Positions 26,857 to 35,858 of a DNA stretch of 64,000 bases are shown in pieces. The position numbers and the translations under genes are program-made. The stretch's first letter is position 1; each line of letters begins with the position of its first letter. The stretch is taken from assembly GCF_000379825.1 (NCBI RefSeq), contig NZ_KB903838.1, positions 63,046 to 127,045 of the forward strand, in the 5' to 3' direction. Under the pieces are notes generated by a model that saw only the letters and a list, made by a program, of their open reading frames with translations, ran no database searches and was not told where the DNA came from. The DNA is from Longispora albida DSM 44784. Lineage in GTDB: Bacteria > Actinomycetota > Actinomycetes > Mycobacteriales > Micromonosporaceae.

Positions 26857-28592
26857 CCACTGGCACGCCCAGCTCTGCGTCCGGCGGCATCACCCGGCTC
26901 AACCCGGCCGACGGCCTGTTCCTCCGCGCCGAGCACCTGACCGTCATGCAGGACTACGCCCGGGAGCTGGCCCTGTCGGCCGGCCTGGCCGCAGGTACCG
27001 GCGTCGTGCACGGCTATCCACTGTGGATGGACGACGGCGAGCTGCACGCCGGCCCCGGCCTCGCGATCAGCCCGGCCGGCCGCCCGCTCCGCTCCCACCA
27101 GGTCGTGAAGATCCCGCTCGCGGACCTCGTACCGGCCGACGACGGATTCTGGGTCGTCGAGGTCGTCCCGGCGAGCTGGCTCTACGGCGAGGAGAACGTC
27201 TACGGCAACCTCTGCGAGGACCCGTGCTCACCCGGCGCGCCCATCCGCCCGTACTCGGCAGAGGGCGTCGTGATCCGGCTCCGTGAGGACACCATGTCCG
27301 GCCTGAGCGCGCGCGAGACGTTCCGCTGGCGCAACTGGCTCGCCTCCGCGTACTACGAACGGGAACGCGAACGCGGCGCGCCCTGGCTCATCCCGGCGGG
27401 CCCCGGCCTGCCCGTCCCGCCGATCACCGGCCGCGACTGGCAGGACCCGGCCGGCGCGCCGGGCGGCGAGGGCGTCCCGCTCGGCATCCTGGCCCGGGCG
27501 GACGGCTTCTGGCTGCTCGACGTGTGGACGGCTCGCCGCGACATCGACGGCACCTCTCCGCGCCGAGTCTGGCAGGAGCGGCTCGGCATGCGGCCGTGGG
27601 ACGTGTTCCTCGCCCAGGTACTCCAGTTCCAGGCGCACCTGTCCGTCGCCTGGGCCGCCGTCGGCACCCCGGTCAACGTGGCCAACGCCGACCTGAACGG
27701 CGCCCTGGAGAACCTGAAGGCCCACCTGGCCCGCCAGCACGTCAAGCCGCGCTGGCTGGAGGAGACCATCTCCACGATGGAGAACGCGATCCCCGCCTCG
27801 GCCGGGCAGTGGCCGGGCCTGCGCGACCTCGGCTTCGGTGAGCTGCCGCCCGCCGGGTACCTGCCGGCCCCGCCGGCCAGCGAGGCCATCGCCTCCTACG
27901 TCCGGGCGCTGTTCGGCCCGGGCGTGGAGACCCGGATCTGCCGGACCCGTGCCGACTACGTGGCCGGCGCCATCGAGGAAGCCCAGCACCTCGACCGCAT
28001 TCCGCTCAGCTCGGACGGGCAGCAGCCGCCGCGCGTGGACATCCTCGTGCCCGCGCTCCCGGCAGACCTGCCCGGCACCGCGACCCCGTCGTACCCGTGG
28101 ATCGCCTTCACTCGCCGCCGCGAGGCCGGCTGCACTGTGACCCCGCGCAAGGACCTGGTCGACGTGTACCTGGTCGACGACGTCGAGCGTGCCGCCCGCC
28201 GCCTCGTGGAGCTGCTGCGCGGCAAGTGGTTCCCCGGCGAGGAGGACAAGATCGGCCAGGTCGCCTACCCGCCGGACGAGTACGCCGTCCCGGTGCCGGA
28301 GGACGTGTTCGGCACGCTCCAGGAGACGCTGGCCAAGCTCAAGGACCGGCGCTGGATCACGGTCGGCGTCGCGCGGGCCGCCGACCGCCAGCCGCTCATG
28401 ATCGCGCGGGCCGGGCTGCTGGCGCTGCTCGTCCGCCCGGACGGCACCCTCGACAACGGGGAGATCCGGGCGGCCCTCGACAAGGGACGCGAGCCGGAGG
28501 CCATCGTGATCTTCGTCGGTGCCCGGCGCGGCACGCCCATCGAACCGGAGGAGGACAGGCCGCCCGTGTTCCGCAGGCCGCCGCCGGGCTAG
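26853..28592 (+). CDS. CIS-associated protein of unknown function, paralogue of the previous gene's N-terminal domain
   Basis: A 579-residue protein. Residues ~18-95 share an architecture with the upstream gene: GLFLRAEHLTVMQDYAREL, GTGVVHGYPLWMDDGELH, GPGLAISPAGRPL. The rest is mixed alpha/beta with no motif I recognise; it has no signal peptide or membrane segment. ATGA overlap with the previous gene. It is the last gene of the CIS operon, and about 160 bases separate it from the SARP gene. Confidence 0.6.
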   Translation: MTTGTPSSASGGITRLNPADGLFLRAEHLTVMQDYARELALSAGLAAGTGVVHGYPLWMDDGELHAGPGLAISPAGRPLRSHQVVKIPLADLVPADDGFWVVEVVPASWLYGEENVYGNLCEDPCSPGAPIRPYSAEGVVIRLREDTMSGLSARETFRWRNWLASAYYERERERGAPWLIPAGPGLPVPPITGRDWQDPAGAPGGEGVPLGILARADGFWLLDVWTARRDIDGTSPRRVWQERLGMRPWDVFLAQVLQFQAHLSVAWAAVGTPVNVANADLNGALENLKAHLARQHVKPRWLEETISTMENAIPASAGQWPGLRDLGFGELPPAGYLPAPPASEAIASYVRALFGPGVETRICRTRADYVAGAIEEAQHLDRIPLSSDGQQPPRVDILVPALPADLPGTATPSYPWIAFTRRREAGCTVTPRKDLVDVYLVDDVERAARRLVELLRGKWFPGEEDKIGQVAYPPDEYAVPVPEDVFGTLQETLAKLKDRRWITVGVARAADRQPLMIARAGLLALLVRPDGTLDNGEIRAALDKGREPEAIVIFVGARRGTPIEPEEDRPPVFRRPPPG

Positions 28593-28702
28593 CGCCGGCC
28601 GGGCAGCCGCGCTGACAGTCCCGCGAGCACTGTCCACGGCACTACCGTCCATGTTCGCTTATTGATAAGAGTTTCCGCATTTCGGGGGCAAGCAGGCAAT
28701 AT

Positions 28703-28728
28703 TCGGCACACCATACCCCTATCGGCAC
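28703..28728 (+). promoter_or_regulatory. Direct repeat (TCGGCAC x2) in the AT-richer leader of the SARP gene
   Basis: TCGGCAC occurs at 28703-28709 and 28722-28728, 19 bases apart and about 25 bases before the ATG. The leader from about 28650 to 28720 is noticeably more AT-rich than its surroundings and is the likely promoter region. The repeat is a candidate operator; the regulator is unknown. Confidence 0.3.
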
Positions 28729-28752
28729 GTGCGAACGGCTGAAGGGGGAACC

Positions 28753-29511
28753 ATGAGGACCGGCGCACCAGAGGGTACGCGCGCTCGTGGCAAGGCTGGC
28801 CCGGCCACACTGCATCTGCTCGGCGGGCCGTACGTGACCCAGGACGGCAACCGGATCAAGGTACCGGAGGGAAGTAAACGGCTCCTGGCCTTCATGGCGT
28901 TACGCAGGGGCCGGGTCGAGCGCTGCCACGCGGCGGGCGCACTGTGGCCGCTGTGCACGGACCGCCGCGCGGCAGGCAACCTGCGCTCGGCGCTGTGGCG
29001 GCTCAAGGCCGCCGACATCGACGTGTTCGACTCCGACAAGTGGTCGCTGGAGTTACGCGAGGACGTGGCCGTCGACGTGCACGTCATCGGGGAGTGGGCG
29101 GCCCGGCTCATGTCCGGCAGGCCCCGCCCGGACGACCTGACCATCGCCGGGCGGTTCGAGGGCGCGCTCGACCTGCTGCCCGGCTGCTACGACGACTGGG
29201 CGCTCACCGAACGCGAGCGCATGCGCCAGCGGATGCTGCACGCGCTCGAAGCCCTCAGCCGCCTGCTGAGCGGCATGGGCAGGCACGGCGAGGCCGTCGA
29301 GGCCGCCATGATGGCCATCAACTCCGAACCGCTGCGCGAGAGCGCCCAGCGGGTCCTCCTGGAGGCGCACATCGAGGAGGACAACTGGGTGGAGGCACGC
29401 CGGGGCTTCGCCGCCTACCGTGACCTCCTGCGCCGCGAGCTCGGGGTCGAGCCGTCCCGCGACCTCGCAGTCCTGGTCCGCTGGCGCGAGGGCCTGGCCA
29501 TGCCGGCCTAG
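28753..29511 (+). CDS. SARP-family transcriptional activator (two TTA codons)
   Basis: A 252-residue single-module SARP: an N-terminal winged-helix/OmpR-type DNA-binding domain (LHLLGGPYVTQDGNRIKVP ... RRAAGNLRSALWRLK) and a bacterial transcriptional activator domain (AGRFEGALDLLPGCYDDW, REYRDLLRRELGVEPS-like end). The ATG at 28753 follows GAAGGGGGAA; an upstream in-frame GTG at 28729 lacks a ribosome site. Codons 50 and 101 are TTA (28900-28902, 29053-29055), very rare in such genomes, which predicts dependence on the bldA tRNA. Location after the CIS operon makes that operon a likely target, by inference. Confidence 0.88.
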   Translation: MRTGAPEGTRARGKAGPATLHLLGGPYVTQDGNRIKVPEGSKRLLAFMALRRGRVERCHAAGALWPLCTDRRAAGNLRSALWRLKAADIDVFDSDKWSLELREDVAVDVHVIGEWAARLMSGRPRPDDLTIAGRFEGALDLLPGCYDDWALTERERMRQRMLHALEALSRLLSGMGRHGEAVEAAMMAINSEPLRESAQRVLLEAHIEEDNWVEARRGFAAYRDLLRRELGVEPSRDLAVLVRWREGLAMPA

Positions 29512-29644
29512 CGCCCCGTCCAGGATCTCCTGCGGTCCGGCGGTGGTAAGGACCTGGTAAGGCGGCGATTTTAGCCTGCTTCCGGCGCGGGCATCTGGCG
29601 CGCCGACGCCTGGTCCACAACGGACCGAACACGCAGGAGGGTGC

Positions 29645-30073
29645 ATGAAGCGATCCATTCGCAGTGTCCTGGTCGCGCTGGTCGTGTCGATAGTCGCGGC
29701 GATCGGTTTCGCCGCCCCGGCCCACGCCGACGGGTACTGGGTCAGGGACAACCAGTACGGCCACCATGAGCTCAGAGTCATGAGCCTCAGTGACTCGCTG
29801 TACTTCTCGTACAACCTGCGGGACGCCTACTGCGACGGCTACGGGCTCGGCATCGGCGTCTCGGTGTACTCGGCGGGTGGCACCATGCTCGCGGGCCGGA
29901 CCTGGACGCACGGAGACGCGTGCTACACAGGGATCTTCTCGACCGAGCACCTGCGCGCGGCTGACCTCAAGGGATACCGATCCGGCTACGTCGTCTTCTA
30001 CACGATTGGCATCTACGGCGGATGGCACCACTACAACTACGAGTGGAGTTCGACCTATTTCAATCTTCCGTGA
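29645..30073 (+). CDS. Small secreted protein of unknown function
   Basis: A 142-residue protein with a clear signal peptide: MKRSIRS, a hydrophobic core of about 18 residues and an APAHAD cleavage site near residue 28. The mature part is Tyr/Gly-rich, with two Cys (AYCDGYG and GDACYTG) that could form a disulfide. AGGAGGG precedes the ATG at the ideal distance. A strong hairpin follows the gene. No family recognised. Confidence 0.75.
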   Translation: MKRSIRSVLVALVVSIVAAIGFAAPAHADGYWVRDNQYGHHELRVMSLSDSLYFSYNLRDAYCDGYGLGIGVSVYSAGGTMLAGRTWTHGDACYTGIFSTEHLRAADLKGYRSGYVVFYTIGIYGGWHHYNYEWSSTYFNLP

Positions 30074-30097
30074 CGTAGGTCGCGCGTAACGAGGAAG

Positions 30098-30136
30098 CCG
30101 CGCGGGCGGGCACCAGGCCGGTGCCCGCCCGCGCGG
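30098..30136 (+). terminator. GC-rich hairpin after the secreted-protein gene
   Basis: A perfect 17-bp stem (30098-30114 with 30120-30136) closes a five-base loop, 25 bases after the stop codon. There is no U-tract, as is common for actinomycete terminators. Confidence 0.75.
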
Positions 30137-30344
30137 GGCCTCACATGGCGCCGTCCGGCCTGGTCGTGGCCTGCCTGGCGGGTTCGGAGGAGCTGAGCCG
30201 GCCGGGACCGGCGCGGTGCCGGCCCCGGCCGGACCTGCCGCGAGCCAGAGCGCCACCGCCACCTCCGCCAGGAGCCCGCTCACGTCGGACCATCGTCCAG
30301 CCACATAGGACAGACATGCGTTCCCTGCCGCGAAGCAACGAACG

Positions 30345-30411
30345 CGACAGCCTGAGTCACGTGCCAGTACACCTCGGTGTTGCTGATCGGGACGAAGCCG
30401 AAGCGGCAGGA
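30345..30411 (-). pseudogene. Possible remnant of an FAD-dependent monooxygenase
   Basis: On the minus strand a short stretch reads RFGFVPISNTEVYWHVT, which resembles the 'RFG-xx-P-xx-xx-VYW' strand of FAD-dependent aromatic/urate hydroxylases. Nothing recognisable continues on either side. It is too short to be certain; I read it as decayed sequence. Confidence 0.25.
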
Positions 30412-30454
30412 CGGTCCCGCAGGGTCACCGAGTCGGCGAAGTCGGGCGGCAGGG

Positions 30455-30574
30455 TCACCGGGAGAGCAGCTCACCAGCTGGCACGGTCGCGCCGTACCTG
30501 ACCAGCTCGTCGTGCAGGGCCAGGCTCAGCACCGGCTCGCTGTCGACGAGCACGCCGTCACAGTCGGGCAGCAC
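30455..30574 (-). pseudogene. Truncated HAD-family hydrolase (N-terminal 39 residues only)
   Basis: From a GTG at 30574 the minus strand reads VLPDCDGVLVDSEPVLSLAL and ends 20 residues later at a stop. DxDGVLVDSEP is HAD motif I with its nucleophilic Asp. Full HAD phosphatases run to about 220 residues, so motifs II-IV and the cap are missing. Together with the neighbouring remnant this marks 30.2-30.8 kb as a graveyard of lost genes. Confidence 0.5.
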
Positions 30575-30836
30575 GGCGGCAGGGGGCGTCGGGTTTCGCG
30601 CCGGAAGCAATGTTTCCTCATTCGTCCGCCTGGGCCGGGCGGCTTGTGCAGGTGGGTGGTCACGCTGGCTGCCCGGTGCGGCTCGGGCTGCCATACCGTT
30701 GTGGCGAGCCGGTCCTCAATGGATCCCGGGCGGCGCCGCCCCTGCGCACCAACCGTGATGTGCGAAGTCCCGATGGATGATTAATCTTGCTTGAGGCTGT
30801 GATGAGTTTTGCTAATGACAGGGTTGTGGCATTCGG

Positions 30837-31745
30837 ATGGAATTACGGGAGATCGAGATCTTCTTGACCCTGGCTGAGGAACTGCACTTCGGGCGGGCAG
30901 CCGAGCGGCTGCGCCTGACACAGTCCCGGGTCAGCCAGTCGATCAAGAAGCAGGAGCGCCAGCTCGGTGGCCTGCTGTTCGACCGCAACAACCGGACGGT
31001 GCGGCTGACGGACCTCGGCACGCAGCTTCGCGCGGACCTCGTACCCGGGTACCGGCAGATCCAGGACGCCGTCGCGAGAGCCTCGGCGACCGGCCGCGGC
31101 TTCGCCGGTGTCCTGCGCGTCGGCGTGCAGTCCGCCTGGTCCGGTGACCTGGTCCTCGCGGCGGCCACGGCTTTCGGCACCGCGAACCCGGACTGTGACA
31201 TCCAGATCCGGGAGGTGCCGCTCAGCGACCCGTTCGGAGGCCTGCAGTCGGGGCAACTCGACCTCCAGCTCACGATCCGCCCGGCAGAGGAACCAGGCCT
31301 GACCGCCGGCCCGCTGGTCTTCTCCCTGCCGCGCGTGCTCGTCGTCAGCTCCGGGCATCCGCTCGCCCAGCGGCAGGCCATCAGCATGGAGGACCTCGCC
31401 GGGCTGGACGTGGTGACCGTCGACGGGCCGCCGGACTACTGGATCAGGCATCACATCCCGGCGCGGACACCCGGGGGCCGGCCGATCCAGCCAGCCTTCG
31501 CTGTCGCCGAGTGGGAGACGGCATGGTCGCTGGTGGCCTCCGGCAAGGGCGTCTTCATGGCAGCCAGCTGGGCGGCCGACGACCGCTACCACTACAACCG
31601 GCCAGCCCTGGCGTTCGTGCCGATCCACGACGCGCCCCCGCTGGAATGGGGCCTGCTCTGGCGTACCGATGCGGCGACGGTCATGCTCAGGTCGTTCGCC
31701 GAAGCTGTCGTGGCCCAGCGCGAGGCGATGCCCGCCGGCGATTAG
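30837..31745 (+). CDS. LysR-family transcriptional regulator
   Basis: A 302-residue LTTR of normal length. The N-terminal winged helix (MELREIEIFLTLAEELHFG, AAERLRLTQSRVSQSIKKQE) is followed by an effector-binding domain with the usual beta-alpha pattern. Codon 3 is TTA, rare here. A TTGCTT/GCTAAT pair 18 bases apart at 30787-30816 could be its promoter. The gene downstream, a VOC protein about 100 bases away on the same strand, is a possible target. Confidence 0.9.
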   Translation: MELREIEIFLTLAEELHFGRAAERLRLTQSRVSQSIKKQERQLGGLLFDRNNRTVRLTDLGTQLRADLVPGYRQIQDAVARASATGRGFAGVLRVGVQSAWSGDLVLAAATAFGTANPDCDIQIREVPLSDPFGGLQSGQLDLQLTIRPAEEPGLTAGPLVFSLPRVLVVSSGHPLAQRQAISMEDLAGLDVVTVDGPPDYWIRHHIPARTPGGRPIQPAFAVAEWETAWSLVASGKGVFMAASWAADDRYHYNRPALAFVPIHDAPPLEWGLLWRTDAATVMLRSFAEAVVAQREAMPAGD

Positions 31746-31847
31746 CCGCGCTCATCGCACCATTCCGAAGGTGTCGTTGATCAACTTCACGTCTCCTTGA
31801 AGACTGGCGTCAACCTCACTGGCACTTTCCACCACAGGAGACAACGC

Positions 31848-32261
31848 ATGAAAGCGAACCTGAGCGCGATCCTTCTCGGAGTCGGGGACATGGCCCGGAC
31901 CAAGCAGTTCTACACCGAGGGGCTCGGCTGGGAGATCGACCAGGACTACGGCGTGTCGGTGTTCTTCGCCCTGGAAGACGGCCCGCTCGTCGGCTTCTAC
32001 GGCCGCGAGGGCCTGGCGGCCGAGATGGGCACGAGCCCCGAGGGCGGCGGCTTCAGCGGGCTGGCCCTCACCTACGTCGTCCGCACCGAGGCGCGGGTCG
32101 ACGAGATCCTCGCCGAGGCCGGGAAGGCCGGAGCCACGATCCTCAAGCCCGCGGCCTCCACGCCGTGGGGCGGATACGGTGGCACGTTCGCCGACCCGGA
32201 CGGCTACATCTGGAGCATCGGCTACAGCGCCCAGGCCAAGGGCCAGCGCTACGCGGAGTAG
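31848..32261 (+). CDS. VOC (glyoxalase/dioxygenase-like) family protein
   Basis: A 137-residue protein with the paired beta-alpha-beta-beta-beta modules of the vicinal oxygen chelate fold: ILLGVGDMARTKQFYTEGLGW at the start and GGYGGTFADPDGYIWSIGY at the end, typical of uncharacterised glyoxalase-like proteins. The start at 31848 is chosen because AGGAG sits seven bases upstream; the frame extends further 5' without one. Substrate unknown. Confidence 0.85.
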   Translation: MKANLSAILLGVGDMARTKQFYTEGLGWEIDQDYGVSVFFALEDGPLVGFYGREGLAAEMGTSPEGGGFSGLALTYVVRTEARVDEILAEAGKAGATILKPAASTPWGGYGGTFADPDGYIWSIGYSAQAKGQRYAE

Positions 32262-32280
32262 CCAGTACCGGACGGTGTAT

Positions 32281-32311
32281 GGGCGGCGCAGTCTCCTCGG
32301 CTGCGCCGCCC
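32281..32311 (+). terminator. Hairpin after the VOC gene
   Basis: A perfect 11-bp stem, GGGCGGCGCAG at 32281-32291 with its complement at 32301-32311, and a nine-base loop, 20 bases after the stop codon. Confidence 0.65.
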
Positions 32312-32448
32312 GGCCTGTCGCACCCCTGAACAGCGCCCTGACCTGGCATTGCAGCGAGATTGCAGTGGCGTGCACGCGGCGGTTCCTAGCTTTGCGGCGC
32401 CGGTACGGTCCGTGACCGGCGTGCTGCGAGGCGAGCCGGAGGTGTGCG

Positions 32449-32487
32449 ATGGGTACGGTGTCCTGGGACCAGAGCCAGGCGGACTAG
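32449..32487 (+). other. Twelve-codon open frame with a strong ribosome site in the leader of the dehydrogenase gene
   Basis: GGAGGTG at 32438-32444 precedes ATG at 32449 of a frame reading MGTVSWDQSQAD and then TAG. It lies about 115 bases upstream of the large secreted dehydrogenase gene. It could be a leader peptide or chance. A pair of ATTGCAG repeats (32348-32354, 32359-32365) is the only other feature I see in this 340-base gap besides the hairpin. Confidence 0.2.
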
Positions 32488-32602
32488 CCCCCGCCGCCGG
32501 CTGAATCGCGTGAACCGTCTCGCGGCCTTTGCCCTGCATGGCACGATCCAAACGGCAATGTGACCTGTGGAGTGACTGCTGGGCGATGAGGGGGCCACCC
32601 GG

Positions 32603-35600
32603 ATGGCGATTCCGCTGTCGATTCCGTTCGCGCGGGCGGCGCGAGGACTCCTGGCGACCGCGCTGGTGACGGCGCTGGCGGTGACGGCGCTGCCCGAGGC
32701 GGCGCACGCTGTCGTCCCGTCCGGGTTCTCGGAGGCGGTGGTCGCCTCACCGACCGCGCCGACCGCGATGGAACTCGCGCCAGACGGCCGGATCTTCGTC
32801 TCGGAGCAGGCCGGTGCGCTCCGCGTGATCAAGAACGGCGCGATGCTCCCGCAGCCCTTCCTGACCCTCGACGTGGACGCGCGCAGCGAACGCGGGCTGC
32901 TCGGCATCGCCTTCGATCCCGACTTCGCGGCGAACAGCTACCTCTACCTGTACTACACGGCCCCCGCGCCGACCCCGCACAACCGGGTCAGCCGGTTCAC
33001 GGCCAATGGCGACCAGGCCGTGCCCGGCAGCGAGAAGATCATCCTTGAGCTGCCCACCCTCGGTACCGCGCTCGTCCACAACGGGGGCGACATCCACTTC
33101 GGGCCGGACGGCAAGCTCTACATCCCGGTCGGGGACAACGCGTCGAGCGTGAAGGCCCAGCAGCTCACCAGCCCGCTCGGCAAGATCCTGCGGATCAACG
33201 CCGACGGCACGATCCCGCCGGACAACCCGTTCTACGGCCAGACGACCGGCATCAACCGGGCGATCTGGGCGCTGGGCCTGCGCAATCCGTTCACGGCTGC
33301 CTTCCAGCCGGGCACGGGGCGGTACTTCATCAACGATGTCGGGCTGGACACGTGGGAGGAGATCAACGAGGGGCAGGCCGGCGCGAACTACGGCTGGCCC
33401 ACTGTGGAGGGCCCGTCCACCGACACCCGTTTCACAACACCCCTTTTCGCGTACCAGCATGACGGCGACATCGCCACCACCGGCTGCGCCATCACGGGTG
33501 GTGTCTTCTACAACCCGAAGACGGCACAGTTCCCCGGCCAGTACGTCGGGAAGTACTTCTTCGGTGACTACTGCTCCTCGTGGATCCGGCAGCTCAACCC
33601 GGGTAACGCGGCCGTGCAGCCGTTCGGTACCAAGTTCAGGTTCGTGATCGATCTGGCGGTCTCCGACGACGGGTACATGTGGGTGCTCACCCGCGCCGAC
33701 AAGAACCCTGCCGCCGTCACCCGGATCTCCTACGACGCTGCCGTCGCCCCGATGGTGACCAGCGATCCGCAGCCGCAGACCGTGGCCATCGGCGACCCGG
33801 TGTCGTTCACGGTCTCGGCCAGTGGCACGGCGCCGCTGGCGTACCAGTGGCAGCGCGACGGGGCTGACATCCCCGGGGCGACCTCGCAGACGTACACGAT
33901 CCCCTCGGCGAGCCTCGCCGACGACAACGCGCGCTTCCGGGTTCGCGTGTCCAACAGCCTCGGCACGGACGTGAGCGCCGAGGCACTGCTCCGCGTGATC
34001 GACAACGACCATCCGGTGGCGGTGATCGGCCAGCCGCCGTCGGGCGCGAAGTACGTGGCCGGCCAGACGATCAGTTACTCCGGGACCGGGACGGACACCG
34101 AGGACGGCACCCTGCCGCCGCCGGCCTTCACCTGGGAGGTCGTGTTCCACCACGAGGACCACGTGCATCCGTTCCTCGGGCCGGTGTCCGGGCAGACCTC
34201 CGGCTCGTTCGAGATCCCGAGGACGGGGGAGATGTCGGCTGACGTCTTCTACCGGATCCACCTCACCGTCAAGGACTCGGCGGGCCTGACGCACCACGTC
34301 ACGCGGGACATCCTGCCGACCACGGTGGACTTCACCCTCGCGACCTCCCCGGCCGGGCTCCGGCTCACGCTCGACGGGCAGCCGCTCACCGCTCCGGCGA
34401 TGATCCGGGGCGTGGCCGGCACGCAGCGCGAGCTCACCGCGCTGTCGCCACAGGACGCGCAGGGCAAGGTCTGGGAGTTCGCGGCCTGGTCGGATGGCGG
34501 GACGGCCACGCACACCGTGACCCTGCCCGAGGTTCCCGTCACGTACACGGCCGCCTACATCGAGTCGGCCGGCATCACCTACCGGTCCTCGGCCTCCGAC
34601 AGCTCGCCAGAGGGCCGCAGCAGCATCACGATCGGCAAGCCGCCCGGTACGGCACCCGGGGACCTGATGGTCGCGTCCATCGTGGTCAACGACCACGACC
34701 CGGGCCTGGCGACCCCGGCCGGGTGGACCCTGGTACGGCAGGACGCCATCTCGTTCAAGCTCCGGCAGGCCGTGTACACCAGGGTGGCCGGTGCCTCCGA
34801 GCCCGCGACCTACACCTGGTCCCTGACAGCGGACTTCCGGCGGCTGGCCGGCGGCATCTCGTCGTACCTCGGGGCCGACCCCGGCAACCCGGTCGACGTC
34901 TCGGCCGCCCTCGCCGACAGCACCGCCGACACCGAGATCGAGGCTCCGGCCCTGGTCACCACCGTCCCTGGTACGCGGCTCGTGTATCTCAACGCCGTCA
35001 ACGGAGAGGGCGGCGTGACCCCGGCAGCCGACACGGCGGAACGCTACGACGTGACCTCACCGAACCTCGACCTGCCCCGCGACGCGCTCGCCGAGGCGGC
35101 CGACGTGGCTCAGCCCGCCGCCGGGCCGGCCACGGCGCGCACCGCCACGGCAGCGCAGGCCGGGGTGCACATCGCGTCGGTACTCGCGCTCAGGCCGGCC
35201 TCCGGTACCCCGGGCATCTCGTTCGTCGCCTCGGCCTCCTCGGGGTCGGCCGCCGGGCGGATCGCCATGGCCATCCAGCGCCCGGCCGGCACCGCCAGCG
35301 GGGACGTCATGGTCGCCTCGGTCGTCGTGAACAGCGACGACTCGGCGATCACGGCCCCGGCCGGCTGGACGGAGGTCCGGCAGGCCGCGATCCCCGGCCA
35401 GCTCCGTCACCTGGTGTACGTGCGGGTGGCCGGCGGAGCCGAACCGGCCAGCTACACCTGGAACAGCGCACTCGCGCGGCGTGTCGCTGGCGGGATCTCC
35501 ACCTACCGCGGAGTCTCCACCGCCAGCCCCGTCGACGCCTCGGGCGTGCTCGCCGACGCCACCGCCGACACGTCGATCGATGCGCCGTCGATCACGACGA

Positions 35601-35839
35601 CCGTGGCTGGTACCCGGCTGATCCACCTCGCCGGAGTCAACGCCGAGGGTGGCGTGACCCCGCCCGGCGGCACGGAGCGGTACGAGGCGTCCTCGCCCAA
35701 CGCCGACCTGCCGCGCGACGCCCTGGCGGAAGCCTCGGACGTCACCCAGCCCAGCGCGGGCGGCACAGGCATCCGCACCGCGACCAGCGCCAGCTCCGGC
35801 GTCCACATCGGCATCCACGTCGCACTCCGGCCAGCCTGA
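32603..35839 (+). CDS. Secreted PQQ-type sugar dehydrogenase with Ig-like and duplicated C-terminal domains
   Basis: A 1078-residue exported protein. A signal peptide ends near AEAAHA (about residue 36). Residues ~37-370 are a glucose/sorbosone-dehydrogenase beta-propeller (MELAPDGRIFVSEQ, GLLGIAFDPDF, HNGGDIHFGPDGKLYIP, GLRNPFTAAF, DVGLDTWEEIN, GANYGWP). An Ig-like domain follows (~375-465), then a Ca/PKD-like region. Residues ~657-868 and ~872-1078 are tandem copies of one domain, both with APAGWTxVRQ-like, LPRDALAEA and GVHI motifs. GAGGGGG lies eight bases before the ATG. Family members oxidise sugars with PQQ; the real substrate is unknown. Confidence 0.85.
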   Translation: MAIPLSIPFARAARGLLATALVTALAVTALPEAAHAVVPSGFSEAVVASPTAPTAMELAPDGRIFVSEQAGALRVIKNGAMLPQPFLTLDVDARSERGLLGIAFDPDFAANSYLYLYYTAPAPTPHNRVSRFTANGDQAVPGSEKIILELPTLGTALVHNGGDIHFGPDGKLYIPVGDNASSVKAQQLTSPLGKILRINADGTIPPDNPFYGQTTGINRAIWALGLRNPFTAAFQPGTGRYFINDVGLDTWEEINEGQAGANYGWPTVEGPSTDTRFTTPLFAYQHDGDIATTGCAITGGVFYNPKTAQFPGQYVGKYFFGDYCSSWIRQLNPGNAAVQPFGTKFRFVIDLAVSDDGYMWVLTRADKNPAAVTRISYDAAVAPMVTSDPQPQTVAIGDPVSFTVSASGTAPLAYQWQRDGADIPGATSQTYTIPSASLADDNARFRVRVSNSLGTDVSAEALLRVIDNDHPVAVIGQPPSGAKYVAGQTISYSGTGTDTEDGTLPPPAFTWEVVFHHEDHVHPFLGPVSGQTSGSFEIPRTGEMSADVFYRIHLTVKDSAGLTHHVTRDILPTTVDFTLATSPAGLRLTLDGQPLTAPAMIRGVAGTQRELTALSPQDAQGKVWEFAAWSDGGTATHTVTLPEVPVTYTAAYIESAGITYRSSASDSSPEGRSSITIGKPPGTAPGDLMVASIVVNDHDPGLATPAGWTLVRQDAISFKLRQAVYTRVAGASEPATYTWSLTADFRRLAGGISSYLGADPGNPVDVSAALADSTADTEIEAPALVTTVPGTRLVYLNAVNGEGGVTPAADTAERYDVTSPNLDLPRDALAEAADVAQPAAGPATARTATAAQAGVHIASVLALRPASGTPGISFVASASSGSAAGRIAMAIQRPAGTASGDVMVASVVVNSDDSAITAPAGWTEVRQAAIPGQLRHLVYVRVAGGAEPASYTWNSALARRVAGGISTYRGVSTASPVDASGVLADATADTSIDAPSITTTVAGTRLIHLAGVNAEGGVTPPGGTERYEASSPNADLPRDALAEASDVTQPSAGGTGIRTATSASSGVHIGIHVALRPA

Positions 35840-35858
35840 AAATGGAGGTGAGACTGTC

